DNA from: Nodularia sp. NIES-3585
GTDB taxonomy: Bacteria; Cyanobacteriota; Cyanobacteriia; Cyanobacteriales; Nostocaceae
Assembly: GCF_002218065.1 (NCBI RefSeq)
Contig: NZ_BDUB01000001.1
Span: 4,311,118-4,375,117, forward strand
Direction: 5' to 3'
Length of the DNA: 64,000 nucleotides
The translations under genes and the position numbers were made by a program. Every line of letters begins with the position of its first letter. Position 1 is the first letter of the stretch. Shown in pieces: positions 9,650 to 19,053 of the stretch. Below the pieces are notes generated by a model, which saw nothing but the letters and a program-made list of their open reading frames with translations, made no database searches and was not told where the DNA came from.

Positions 9650-10747
9650 ATGAATTTGAATACTGATCAGAGATTAATCAACCAAGTAACTTATGCGAGA
9701 GCATTACGTTCTTTACTTCCGCCTGAAGCATTTGCACCCGATGCAAGTAAATTAATCATCCTGGTAATTAATCTCGCAATTTTGATCCTTGGCTGGATGA
9801 TAGCGGCTCATTTAGATAGTTGGTCAATCTATCTTTTATGGTTATATTTACCGCTCACAATTATTATGGGCAACAGTGTTATTGCCTTATTATTTAGCTC
9901 CCACGATTTGATGCACGGTAGCGTAATTAGAAACTCAAAATTAGCCTATTTTTTCAGTTTTTTAGGGCTAACAATGTTGTGGATGCCGCCAACTTTATGG
10001 AAATCGGTTCATAACCGGGTGCATCATCATCAAACTAATGGCTTGGGTGATCCAGATCGCAATTACTTAGAGAAACAGTCGAAAACCTGGGGTAAATGGA
10101 TTCATCATCTGTTTGTGCCTTCCCCAGAAGTGAATCCTCTTTGGTTAATTGTGGGAATGACTTCGGCGTGGGGAGTACATAATTTTCGCAACCTCACTTC
10201 GGTACTATTTTTTAATAGTAAATCCGTTGATTATGTTCCGGCTGCATTTACAGTTAATGCTAAAGATCGTCGAGCGATCGCGGCTGAGATTGTTCTCATG
10301 TCAATAATTCATTTATCTATCTTAGCCTATTTAGAATTTAACCCCCTCAAACTCATACTAGGCTACTTTTTACCAGTGGCAATTGGCAATGCCGGCTTGA
10401 TGTTCTATATTTATACAAATCATTTGCTGTGTCCGATGACCGACGTTAATGATCCACTGGTAAATTCAACATCTTTACGGGTTTATAAATTCTTTGACTT
10501 ATTGCATTTTAATTTCTCTCACCATACAGAACATCACATTTTCCCAGGAATGAACTCTGATTATTATGTCATGGTTCGGGAGTTATTAAAAACTGATTAT
10601 GCCGAAAAATTTAATTTATTAGATGCCCAAGAAGCTTGGCGTTTATTAATGCAAAGTTATCGGCATTATAAAGATGAAAATTCTTTAACAGATTGGGCAG
10701 GAAAAAACATTATGCCTTGTCCCCTCAACCAAAAATTGAAGGTTTAA
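9650..10747 (+). CDS. Membrane fatty acid desaturase family protein
   Basis: A 365-residue diiron membrane desaturase or hydroxylase. The three His boxes are visible: HDLMH near residue 86, HNRVHHH near 122, and HHTEHH near 297. Four hydrophobic helices lie at about 35-55, 60-80, 212-230 and 240-262. An additional conserved YTNHLLCP segment contributes His and Asn. It most resembles fatty acid desaturases acting on lipid acyl chains in the cyanobacterial membrane, but regiospecificity cannot be deduced and it is not clearly one of DesA-DesD. It is monocistronic, with an AT-rich leader. The start ATG at 9650 gives the usual cytosolic N-terminus. Confidence 0.85.
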   Translation: MNLNTDQRLINQVTYARALRSLLPPEAFAPDASKLIILVINLAILILGWMIAAHLDSWSIYLLWLYLPLTIIMGNSVIALLFSSHDLMHGSVIRNSKLAYFFSFLGLTMLWMPPTLWKSVHNRVHHHQTNGLGDPDRNYLEKQSKTWGKWIHHLFVPSPEVNPLWLIVGMTSAWGVHNFRNLTSVLFFNSKSVDYVPAAFTVNAKDRRAIAAEIVLMSIIHLSILAYLEFNPLKLILGYFLPVAIGNAGLMFYIYTNHLLCPMTDVNDPLVNSTSLRVYKFFDLLHFNFSHHTEHHIFPGMNSDYYVMVRELLKTDYAEKFNLLDAQEAWRLLMQSYRHYKDENSLTDWAGKNIMPCPLNQKLKV

Positions 10748-10857
10748 TATTGAGTTTTCTTTGTGGCTTTGTGCCTTGATGTTAAAATTAACCACTAAGA
10801 CACAAAGACACGCAGTTGGGATGTTGCCTATAATCTGCTGTAATCCTGTTAGAAGAT

Positions 10858-12432
10858 TCAATTTAATGGCTCAAGTGTCGTTTTTAAGCCGTTACTATTG
10901 AGAACTTTGAGTATTTCTTCGGCATTGTTGCGATCGCTAAAAACTCCCACTTGCATAACTCTACGACCTTGGCGAATAGTGGGAAATGCATCCGGTGCCA
11001 AGTTTCGGACTATGGCTCGTTCTTGATCAGTGGCTACATTCACTACTACACGGTAACGTACACCCGCCTGAACTCTAGCAGGTGGTAAGTATGCAGTAGT
11101 CGGAGTTGGGCGCGGATTGCCATTAGGAACTGGTAACAGAGGTGATTCTCCAAATGGAGGTTCTACTGATGTAGTCGCTAATTGCCCTGGAGATGGTGAT
11201 TGGGGTGCAGTAAATTCTACGATATTAGGGTCAATCTTCACATAATTGACCTGTGACTGATCAGACTGGTTTGGCTGATTGGAAGCAGAAAAGGCAATTT
11301 CTCCCTGGGATGGGATGACACGATTGGCTACAACGGTACGCTTAGGGATGTTAGCTGCGGGTGCTGTTTGAGCGTTGAAATCTATTTTGCCAGCAATGCG
11401 ATTTTGGCTCAAGTTGTTACCAGCAGCAGGAATCATCTCCTTAGTAGCACTAGCATTAATGTCATGGCGAGTATTATTACTAAATTGATTACCACCCGGT
11501 TCAGCAATAGTACCTAAGTTGGGGATGGACTGGGCGATCGCCACTAAACCATCTTCTCTATTACCTTGAATGATATTATTCCGTAAAATCGGCCGCGCAT
11601 TGGCTTGGACTATAATCCCAGAGCGGTTGTTCTGAATTTGATTACTGACCACTACAGGCGCAGCATTTTGGGTAATATTTATGCCAAATCCTGTTTGATC
11701 AAAGACATTTTCTCGTACTTCCGGCTGGGAATCTCCGCCAATGGTGATCCCATTCGCTCCATTGCGATGAAAGTAATTCTGGCTAATTGTGGGCGCACTA
11801 TTACCAGTCATGGAAATCCCATCCTGAGTACTACCAGTAAATGTGTTGTTCGTGATGACGGGATTACTGGATTCAATCCACAAACCATAACCACGAGGAT
11901 TGGAATTTGTGACTGTTACCCCATTTAACTGGGCTTCGTCTGCGCCGATAATTGTGACATTTTGACCGCCAAAGCTGCGACTGAGGTATGTATCACCACC
12001 TTGAATTGTGATCCCCTGTCCTTTGTTGCTCGTATCGCCCTGAATAACAACACCCGATTTGAGCTTCAGGGGAAAGACTTCTCCAGTCTCAGCACTATAA
12101 GTCCCTGGGGAGAGCATAATCACTGTATTGGGAGAGGCTACTTGCAAAGCTTGAGTAATCGTCTGCAAAGGAGCGCTTTCACTACCATTAGCAGAGGTAT
12201 TATTTCCCACACTTGGGTTGACAAATAACAAGTTAACTTCAGACCTAGTGCTTTCTACAGATGGCATTTGAGCCAATACCCTAGCGGGGCTAATACCTAG
12301 TAAGGTTATACCTGCTACTCCTAAGCCAAGGCTGAAAGACAAAATAGAGGAAACTAAAGGTAAGACTAATTCCTGGGAAGAATTGGATAGCTTTAAGTGC
12401 CGCATTTCTGCTTGATGATATTCAGAATACAT
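10858..12432 (-). CDS. Exported DUF1565 right-handed beta-helix protein with C-terminal SPOR-like domain
   Basis: A hydrophobic segment (LVSSILSFSLGLGVAGITLLG, with an ARVLAQM cleavage-like site) marks a signal or anchor. DUF1565 follows: LFVNPSVGNN, PLQTITQAL and MLSPGTYS are the hallmark start of these beta-helix proteins. Repeating NxFxGSTxDGI/NNxIQ turns form parallel beta-helix coils up to about residue 330. A Pro/Ser-rich linker then leads to a final 70 residues (RYRVVVN...GRRVMQVGVFSDRNNAEEILKVLN) resembling a SPOR repeat, which binds septal peptidoglycan in the family. The role is probably cell-surface or polysaccharide-related. Starts at 12471 (TTG), 12432 (ATG) and 12405 (ATG) are possible; 12432 is chosen as the first ATG. 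Confidence 0.85.
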   Translation of the reverse strand: MYSEYHQAEMRHLKLSNSSQELVLPLVSSILSFSLGLGVAGITLLGISPARVLAQMPSVESTRSEVNLLFVNPSVGNNTSANGSESAPLQTITQALQVASPNTVIMLSPGTYSAETGEVFPLKLKSGVVIQGDTSNKGQGITIQGGDTYLSRSFGGQNVTIIGADEAQLNGVTVTNSNPRGYGLWIESSNPVITNNTFTGSTQDGISMTGNSAPTISQNYFHRNGANGITIGGDSQPEVRENVFDQTGFGINITQNAAPVVVSNQIQNNRSGIIVQANARPILRNNIIQGNREDGLVAIAQSIPNLGTIAEPGGNQFSNNTRHDINASATKEMIPAAGNNLSQNRIAGKIDFNAQTAPAANIPKRTVVANRVIPSQGEIAFSASNQPNQSDQSQVNYVKIDPNIVEFTAPQSPSPGQLATTSVEPPFGESPLLPVPNGNPRPTPTTAYLPPARVQAGVRYRVVVNVATDQERAIVRNLAPDAFPTIRQGRRVMQVGVFSDRNNAEEILKVLNSNGLKTTLEPLN

Positions 12433-12933
12433 AATTGGATAAATCCACTTGAGATAAGTCCTCACAATCAAGTTTTATACCCTTAGACACTATAATGTCG
12501 ATAATTGTTTCGGCTTTATAACTTTAGGAGGTGCCAATTTTTAAAATTGGCTATTTTTATGCTGTAAGAAATAACACAAAAAATTAGCATGAATACTGTG
12601 ATTTTTGCCATCACCTTAGCCACCATACATTTGTTTTCAGGTAAACTGAGAGTCCTGAAAAACACACTGCATAGTCGTTGCTTATCCTTTGGGAGTGGGG
12701 TATCTGTAGCTTATGTGTTTATACACATTTTGCCAGAACTAAGTCAAGCCCAAGCAACATTCCAAAGCAATGTAAGTATGGGACTGAGTTTTTTAGAGCA
12801 TCATGTCTATTTAGTAGCACTTTTAGACTTAACAGTTTTTTATCAAATAATTGGGTTGAAAACCCCGTACTTGCAGCACCGCTTTAATTTACTAGAGAAA
12901 GTAGTGCTAGTAAATATCTGGTAGAATAGTGAA

Positions 12934-14217
12934 ATGCTAACCATGAATTACCGCTATCGAATCTACCCGACTATCACCCAAGAACAAACACTTCTTGAGT
13001 GGATGGATATTTGTCGCGTTGCCTACAACTATGGGTTGCGAGAAATTAAGGACTGGTGCAATAGTCGTAAGTGCATGGTTGACAGATGTTCGATTAGTCA
13101 TGAATATATCATAGCTGCGGACGTTCCTTTCCCTAGCGAAGTGCGCCAGCTTAATGCTTTGCCAAAAGCTAAAAAAGTATTTCCCCGATTAAGCGAAGTA
13201 CCAAGTCAGGTTTTGCAGCAAGCACTCAAACAATTGCACCGAGCATGGGAGGGATTTGTGAAAGTTGGGCATGGGTTTCCCAGATTTAAAAAGTTTGGGC
13301 AGTTCAGGTCTTTGCTGTTCCCTCAGTTTAAACAGAACCCAGTGCAAGGAGGGAGCATTGCACTGCCTAAACTGGGACTGATTCGGATCAACTGGCATCG
13401 CCCAATCAAGAGTGGATTTGTGGTTAAGCAAGTTCGGATAATTAATAAAGCGGATGTTTGGTACGCTTCTATCAACATCCAATGTGATGTTAATGTTCCC
13501 AGTCCAATGCCGCATGGTCATCCCATTGGGGTAGATGTAGGACTGGAAAAGTTTTTAGCTACCAGTGATGGTGTTCTTGTCAAATCGCCCAAGTTCTTGA
13601 AAGTGATGCAAAGCCAGCTGAAATTGCTGCAACGCAGACTTTCTCGGAAAAAGAAGCGCTCTAAAAATTACGACAAACAACGCATCAAGGTTGCTAGACT
13701 TCACCACACGATTGATAACACCCGCAAAGATTACCATTTCAAACAAGCTCATGCTCTTTGTGATGCTGGTGATATGGTCTTTATGGAAGATTTGGATTAC
13801 CGGACTTTAGCAAAAGGGATGCTTGGTAAGCAGATGCTTGATGCTGGGTTTGGACAATTCCGAACCATCACCAAGTACGTGTGTTGGAAACGTGGTAAAT
13901 TCTTCGGTGAAGTTAGCGCTAGGGGAACTTCTCAAGAGTGTCCTGAATGTGGTGCAGAAGTTAGAAAAGACTTGAGCGTTAGAGTGCATCATTGTCCTAG
14001 TTGCAATTACACGACTGATAGAGATGTTGCCAGTGGTCAAGTCATTAGAAATAGAGGAATTAAATTGATTAGTACCGATGGGCAGTCGGGAATCCAAAAC
14101 GCCTACGCAGACGGTTTGCCGGGGATTGAAGAAACTCAGTCTAGGTCAAAGTCGAAAACCCGTAAGACTCGCCTTGAGCGCAGTCGAAAGGAAACAACTA
14201 GGAAATCCAAGAAGTGA
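12934..14217 (+). CDS. tnpB: TnpB RNA-guided nuclease
   Basis: A 427-residue TnpB with all catalytic parts. The N-terminal OrfB helix-turn-helix region (YRYRIYPTITQEQTLLEWM) is present. The RuvC-like triad is D201 (GVDVGLEKF), E285 (FMEDLDY) and D364 (TDRDVASGQ). A zinc ribbon has CPEC and CPSC near 332 and 352. In known systems TnpB uses an omega RNA, made from the element's right end, to cut DNA and help retain the transposon. A Lys/Arg-rich tail ends RKETTRKSKK. The ATG at 12934 is used; the next one, MNYRYRIYP, three codons on, is equally plausible. The intact triad suggests it is still active. Confidence 0.93.
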   Translation: MLTMNYRYRIYPTITQEQTLLEWMDICRVAYNYGLREIKDWCNSRKCMVDRCSISHEYIIAADVPFPSEVRQLNALPKAKKVFPRLSEVPSQVLQQALKQLHRAWEGFVKVGHGFPRFKKFGQFRSLLFPQFKQNPVQGGSIALPKLGLIRINWHRPIKSGFVVKQVRIINKADVWYASINIQCDVNVPSPMPHGHPIGVDVGLEKFLATSDGVLVKSPKFLKVMQSQLKLLQRRLSRKKKRSKNYDKQRIKVARLHHTIDNTRKDYHFKQAHALCDAGDMVFMEDLDYRTLAKGMLGKQMLDAGFGQFRTITKYVCWKRGKFFGEVSARGTSQECPECGAEVRKDLSVRVHHCPSCNYTTDRDVASGQVIRNRGIKLISTDGQSGIQNAYADGLPGIEETQSRSKSKTRKTRLERSRKETTRKSKK

Positions 14218-14260
14218 TTCTTAGAAGCTCCGTATCTTTAGGTCGGAGTCATGTCACAAC
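14218..14260 (+). ncRNA. Putative omega RNA scaffold end / right-end hairpin of the TnpB element
   Basis: Immediately after the tnpB stop, a hairpin (CTCCG at 14228-14232 with CGGAG at 14244-14248) precedes CATGTCAC, the position of the omega RNA 3' scaffold in characterised TnpB elements. If transcribed, the guide would be the flanking host sequence starting near 14261 (CTCTTAATTGGC). The 5' limit of the RNA, which usually lies inside tnpB, cannot be fixed from sequence. Confidence 0.45.
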
Positions 14261-14608
14261 CTCTTAATTGGCTACTTGCTAGTACACCGCGAAGAATCAG
14301 GTATCCAAAATTTATTATTATTTGTGTTGGCTATGGCGCTGCATTTTGTAGTCAATGATCATGCTTTGCGTGAAAATTACCAAAAAATATATGACCAAAT
14401 TGGACGCTGGTTGTTAGCATTAGCAATAATTATTGGTTGGTTAATTGGCACAGTTACACAAATTGATCAGGCAGTAGTGGCAGTTTTCTTTGCCTTTTTA
14501 GCCGGAGGTATTGTACTCAAGGAAGAACTACCAGAAGTGAGAGAAAGCTGCTTTTGGTCATTTGCTTTCGGTACACTCAGTTATGCAATTATCTTATTAG
14601 GTCTTTAA

Positions 14609-14803
14609 TACAAACTACAAGTTAGTAAAATTCTTTACTAGTAATCATTTAAATTATATCTGTTCAATATCGAGCAATTGACATCTCACAAACAAAGACA
14701 CCTTGCTTGTTATATAGTTTTTGTCCAGTTTAAGATATATTATAAAATCGTGCCTAAATGCTTTGTCAGCTATGTAATAACCTAATTATGTATAAATAAT
14801 ATA
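14609..14803. other. AT-rich spacer
   Basis: Non-coding stretch between the split membrane gene and the repeat. No RNA gene or clear terminator was seen. Confidence 0.35.
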
Positions 14804-14956
14804 TATAGGACTCATATTTGATTGATGAAACACACGTAGGGTGTGTGATCGAGGAGAGTACGGCACCAAGACCCACAAAGACGGTGCGTGAGGCTAAAGC
14901 CATAACACACCCTACATATACTGAGATTTTTTCAATAATCAAATCGGATTCCTATA
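14804..14956 (-). repeat. MITE-like repeat family A, copy 2
   Basis: A 153-bp copy in the opposite orientation to copy 1, with both TATAGGA/TCCTATA ends intact. An open frame crossing it (14818-15015) is an artefact of the repeat. It lies about 110 bp upstream of the preferred thiE start. Confidence 0.8.
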
Positions 14957-15064
14957 GTCAACCTCTACTCGTTTTTCAGACCAGCCTACTAAAAATTTTT
15001 AATCAAAATGTCTAAAAGTGTTGAGATTACGTCACTTAATGAAAGTAATAATAGGGTTGTTGTC

Positions 15065-16114
15065 ATGGTCGAGCCACACAGCCAAAAAGCACAAGTACAG
15101 CAAGTTGTTTACCGTATTTTAGATGCCAATCTAGACCGCGCTCGTGAAGGCTTACGAATTATTGAAGAATGGTGTCGCTTTGGGTTAAATAACGCGCAAT
15201 TACTGGGAGAATGCAAGTACCTACGGCAAGAATTGGCTCACTGGCATACGGCTGAACTGCGGGCGGCGCGAGATACACCAGGTGATCCCGGTACAGAATT
15301 GACTCATCCGCAGGAAGAACAACGCTCTAGTATTAAAGCGCTATTACAAGCAAATTTTTGTCGTGTTCAAGAAGCAATGCGGGTACTGGAAGAATACGGC
15401 AAGCTTTATCATCCCAATATGGGCAAAGCTTTTAAGCAGATGCGGTATCGTGTTTATACCCTAGAAACTAGTTTAATGGGTTACCAGCGCCATCAACTAC
15501 TGTGGCGATCGCATTTATATTTAGTGACTTCTCCCTCAGAAACTTTGTTAAAAACGGTGGAAGCGTCGCTCAAAGGGGGATTAACCCTGGTGCAGTACCG
15601 TGATAAAACCACTGATGACACTGTGCGTCTGGAACAAGCGACAAAATTACGGCAACTATGCCATTCTTATGGGGCTTTGTTTATCGTTAATGACCGAGTG
15701 GATTTAGCTTTGGCTGTGGATGCAGATGGTGTACATTTGGGACAGGAAGATATGCCCATTGGTATGGCCAGACAATTACTCGGACATCAGCGTTTAATCG
15801 GGCGTTCGACTACAAATGCTGACCAAATGCAAAAGGCAATTGCTGAAGGTGCAGACTATATTGGTGTCGGCCCAGTTTATGAAACTCCCACGAAAGCAAA
15901 TAAGGCAGCAGTAGGTTTAGAGTATGTCAGCTACGCCGCCCAAAATAGCGCAATTCCTTGGTTTGCTATTGGGGGTATAGATGCGAATAATATCAACGAT
16001 GTGATTGAGGCGGGAGCAGAACGTGTCGCGGTGGTACGAGCTATCATCGAAGCTGAACAGCCTACCTTAGTGACACAATATTTAATTTCCCAACTTCATC
16101 GCATTAAAGCATAA
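15065..16114 (+). CDS. thiE: Thiamine phosphate synthase ThiE with N-terminal extension
   Basis: Condenses HMP pyrophosphate with the thiazole phosphate to give thiamine monophosphate. The first 120 or so residues form the extra helical domain typical of cyanobacterial ThiE (LDANLDRAREGLRIIEEWCR). The TIM barrel follows, with VQYRDKTTDD, IVNDRVDLALAVDADGVHLGQED, GRSTTNADQ and GADYIGVGPVYETPTK, all active-site loops of the family. The ATG at 15065 (MVEPHSQK), with AGGG 8-11 bases before it, is preferred to the ATG at 15008. It is followed 25 bp later by thiS, so the pair is likely one operon. Confidence 0.95.
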   Translation: MVEPHSQKAQVQQVVYRILDANLDRAREGLRIIEEWCRFGLNNAQLLGECKYLRQELAHWHTAELRAARDTPGDPGTELTHPQEEQRSSIKALLQANFCRVQEAMRVLEEYGKLYHPNMGKAFKQMRYRVYTLETSLMGYQRHQLLWRSHLYLVTSPSETLLKTVEASLKGGLTLVQYRDKTTDDTVRLEQATKLRQLCHSYGALFIVNDRVDLALAVDADGVHLGQEDMPIGMARQLLGHQRLIGRSTTNADQMQKAIAEGADYIGVGPVYETPTKANKAAVGLEYVSYAAQNSAIPWFAIGGIDANNINDVIEAGAERVAVVRAIIEAEQPTLVTQYLISQLHRIKA

Positions 16115-16139
16115 CCATTTTACAACTCAGCACTTTAAG

Positions 16140-16352
16140 ATGTCTAATCAGATTACCCTCCAGGTAAATGGGGAAACTCGTAGTTGCTTGTCCCAAACCC
16201 CTTTACCAGATTTACTCGAACAGTTGGGTTTTAATCCCCGTTTAATAGCAGTGGAATATAACGGTGAAATTTTACACCGTCAATTCTGGTCACAAACGCA
16301 AATACAGCCAAGCGATCGCTTAGAAATAGTTACCATTGTCGGGGGTGGTTAA
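16140..16352 (+). CDS. thiS: Sulfur carrier protein ThiS
   Basis: A 70-residue beta-grasp sulfur carrier for thiazole synthesis. It starts with an ITLQVNGETRSC strand and ends in the required Gly-Gly (VTIVGGG), which is adenylated and thiocarboxylated in the family. It lies 25 bp after thiE. Its 3' end overlaps the convergent glycosyltransferase stop by 4 bp. Confidence 0.95.
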   Translation: MSNQITLQVNGETRSCLSQTPLPDLLEQLGFNPRLIAVEYNGEILHRQFWSQTQIQPSDRLEIVTIVGGG

Positions 16353-17581
16353 TTCAACAAACCATTAGGAATCGGTTCAGATAAATACAGCGAACGGTGA
16401 AGGGTTTTGCGTCTGGCTAATTCTTTACCTTTGCGACCGAGTTGTTCCCGTAACTGTTGGTCATTACACAATCGTTTGAAAGCTTGAAAAACGTCATATC
16501 CAGACTTAGGATTCACCAGCAGACCATTTTCTTCATGACGAACGATATCAATTACAGAACCTAAACGAGAAGCAATCACAGGTTTACCAAAGTAACTGGC
16601 TTCTAAGTAGACAATGCCAAAACCTTGGATATAGGCTTTGGGGTCTAATAAAGTTAACATGGCAAACAGATCACAGGCTGCATAATAGCCACCTAATTTG
16701 CCGTCAGGTACATATCCCGTAAAGTGTACCCGCTTGTCTACCCGCAAGCGCTGCGCTAAAGATTTTAATGTCGGTTCACATGGCCCTTGACCGCAAAGTA
16801 TATAGTGAACATCCACTCCAATATTTAGCAGCAGTGGTAAATTCTCAATCACCCGCTCAAAGCTTTTCTGCTTGACTAACCTTCCTACCGAAAGAATCAC
16901 GATTGCTGTTTCGGGAATATTGTACGCTTCCCGCACACTTTGACGTAAATTGTCAAGATTACCTTGATTTTTTTCTACACCAAATTTTTCTGGTCTGACT
17001 ATAGGTTGAATAACATGGGTAGGAGTTTGTAAGCGGAAAGTTTTGCGGAGATAATCTTGAGTAATGTAACTGTTGCAAATAATTCCTTCGGCGCGTGTCA
17101 GGGTCAATTTAAAGAGCGATCGCACTACAGGATTTTGTAAACTAGCAAGAATATCACTACCATGCAAATGAATAAAAAAGCGGATGGGTAGAATATAGCT
17201 CAATAGCAACAACGCCGGAAACTCGTAGCCGTGACCCCACTCAATATAACGGTAGTGATAACGAAAATATAGTTTGATGGCTAGAAAGAAAGAGCAAACT
17301 AAATCCATAGCAGGTTGCAAAAAACTCCCCAGAAAACCACCCAGCCAGTATCGAGAATTTGGCCAGCGATATACGGGAAACTGTTGAGCCTGATCAAATA
17401 CTTGAGCGCCAGAACAACCAGCCGCCAGAACAACTACCCGCTCTGGATCTTGAAGACAGCGATTATAGAGATACTCCCCAATAACTGCCTTTTTTGGCAG
17501 AAAAAGATGAGATATTACCAGAATATCAGGGGATGCGGTTTGATCTCTGATTTTTGTTGGCAGTTGTGAGATATTTTCCAT
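16349..17581 (-). CDS. Family 4 glycosyltransferase (GT-B)
   Basis: A 410-residue GT-B enzyme. The N-terminal half has the acceptor-domain start DILVISHLFLPKKAVIGEYLY and an HLHGSDIL motif. The C-terminal donor domain has ILSVGRLVKQKSFERVI and the E-x7-E retaining signature FGIVYLEASYFGKPVIAS near residue 320. The sugar and acceptor are not predictable; roles in exopolysaccharide or glycolipid synthesis are typical. Transcription converges on thiES with a 4-bp overlap. A long AT-rich region lies upstream. Confidence 0.9.
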   Translation of the reverse strand: MENISQLPTKIRDQTASPDILVISHLFLPKKAVIGEYLYNRCLQDPERVVVLAAGCSGAQVFDQAQQFPVYRWPNSRYWLGGFLGSFLQPAMDLVCSFFLAIKLYFRYHYRYIEWGHGYEFPALLLLSYILPIRFFIHLHGSDILASLQNPVVRSLFKLTLTRAEGIICNSYITQDYLRKTFRLQTPTHVIQPIVRPEKFGVEKNQGNLDNLRQSVREAYNIPETAIVILSVGRLVKQKSFERVIENLPLLLNIGVDVHYILCGQGPCEPTLKSLAQRLRVDKRVHFTGYVPDGKLGGYYAACDLFAMLTLLDPKAYIQGFGIVYLEASYFGKPVIASRLGSVIDIVRHEENGLLVNPKSGYDVFQAFKRLCNDQQLREQLGRKGKELARRKTLHRSLYLSEPIPNGLLN

Positions 17582-19053
17582 GCTAATTCTGATAAGTTTA
17601 ATTCAAATAGTATGCAAGTGTTAATACTGAAATTCAGGTACAGCATTTAGCCTTACTTGACTTTGATATCCCTGTTTTTTGCCTTCAGTCTTGACTTGGT
17701 TGTAGCTTCAGCAAAGAAGTGAAATAAAGACGAAATCGGATGCTTTGTTGCGTGAAGATATCTGCTAAGTTGAAATTGGCAGTTTCTGTATTTCCAACAT
17801 TTTCTGTAACGTGTTGGCTCCTCAAATCACACTGGCTATGGATGCTGTAACCACAATAGATTGAGCAACAATTATTGGGAACAATTTCACCATATAATTG
17901 GTTTAATATGTATCTAATTTGTCCTGCTTTTATCATTTTAGCTAACAGCTACACTGGACAAACTAGAGATTTACATATTTCTTGACGGAAACTTTTACAA
18001 CCTGTAATTAATACAAGTAAAGCTGAAATATTTGTACACATGATTGCCACTCTGTAAAATATAGCTTTGAAAAACATAATTTCCCATCTTTTTGAGCCAA
18101 TGCATTACAAATATCTCAGCAATATTTTAGAACATTAAGTATGGAGAATTATTTATTGTTTGTGTGAAGTATTTGGTAATTATATTAGTGATTGATGAAT
18201 TTCCAAAATTTGTAATTTGAATCAAAATATCCCGAAGCAATAAGTAATTTAAAACTGGCAATTATAGCCAAACTAATTGGCTATAAACTGTTACAAAGAT
18301 TACTAAAATTTGTTTATATTAATAGACTATCTTAGATCACCGTGGATGTGATGCCAAAATGCCAAAATAAGCCTGATTTTTGGGTGGCATATATAGTTAT
18401 TTCTCCAGCTTTTTCTGTGAAAATCAAGTTTTTTCTGATGATTATCAACTTATTCTCACATGAGCTATAGGAATCCGATTTGATTATTGAAAAAATTTAA
18501 GTATATGTAGGGTGTGTTATGGCTTTAGCCTAACGCACCGTCTTCGGTGGTATTAGTGCCGTACTCTCCTGGATAACACACCCTACGTGTGTTTCATAAA
18601 TCAAATATGAGTCCTATAGTTTGCTAACAATCGTATAAATCATGATGAAGCTCTACTTAGTCTGCTTAAGTTGGCTAAATCCCATAGTTAAAATGCCATT
18701 CTGTGGATGAATTTGCTATTACACAGGATGTATAAATTTCTGCAACGAAACTCCTATGGCAGAGTTATGACCAAAATTCTGTATATATGGGAGGAGTCGT
18801 GATTGAACCACTGGCGGTAAATCGTGGGTATCGCTGATGTACGGTTATCTACTACAGAAATCCCCCATCCGTTGACTGTCTAACCAAGATAAGACGCGGT
18901 AAATTAGAGATGTAGCCAAAAAAAATGAATATTAAAAAAAGCTACTGCCAATCCAAAAGTCACTAGTTGCGATCTGGCACGATTCCAGGAAGCATAAGAT
19001 TTCTACTAGCCTGGAAAGCAATCATAAGTAATAGGTTTTCAAGCGTCTGTGTT
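17582..19053. other. Long non-coding region
   Basis: About 1.4 kb without a supportable gene, apart from family A copy 3 at 18466-18618. A possible 83-codon minus-strand frame at 17685-17936 has no recognisable features. The remainder is AT-rich with scattered TTTGT/ACAAA runs. No tRNA cloverleaf or riboswitch core was recognised. Confidence 0.4.
18466..18618 (+). repeat. MITE-like repeat family A, copy 3
   Basis: A 153-bp copy in the same orientation as copy 1, with symmetrical CTATAGGA...TCCTATAG ends consistent with a TA target. The middle (GTCTTCGGTGGTATTAGTGCC) differs from the other copies, while both ends are conserved. Confidence 0.8.

Larger units (their letters stand above)
12913..14260 (+). 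mobile_element. Stand-alone TnpB element (IS200/IS605, IS1341-type)
   Basis: An insertion of about 1.35 kb with tnpB but no tnpA. The right boundary is set by the point where the host reading frame resumes (LIGYLLVHRE, from about 14261), directly after a hairpin plus ATGTCAC end typical of these elements. The left boundary is near the end of GTAGTGCTAGTA at 12912. No target duplication is expected for the family. Confidence 0.7.
12589..14608 (+). pseudogene. Multi-pass membrane protein gene split by the TnpB element
   Basis: The 5' part (12589 to about 12912) encodes three hydrophobic segments, including RCLSFGSGVSVAYVFIHILPELSQ. The 3' part (from about 14261) continues in another frame as LIGYLLVHREESGIQ, followed by four more hydrophobic stretches ending SYAIILLGL. 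Together they form one conserved cyanobacterial membrane protein with a faint ZIP-transporter flavour, of which I recall intact relatives. The two halves are separated by the TnpB element. The intact relatives I remember have some 20 extra residues just before the LIGYLL segment, so a little host sequence may also be lost. A functional product is unlikely. Confidence 0.75.

Noticed and set aside
14818-15015. 65-codon plus-strand frame before thiE
   Set aside because: Made of family A repeat sequence.
17685-17936. 83-codon minus-strand reading frame
   Set aside because: No motif, atypical composition and no partner; probably chance in an AT-rich region.
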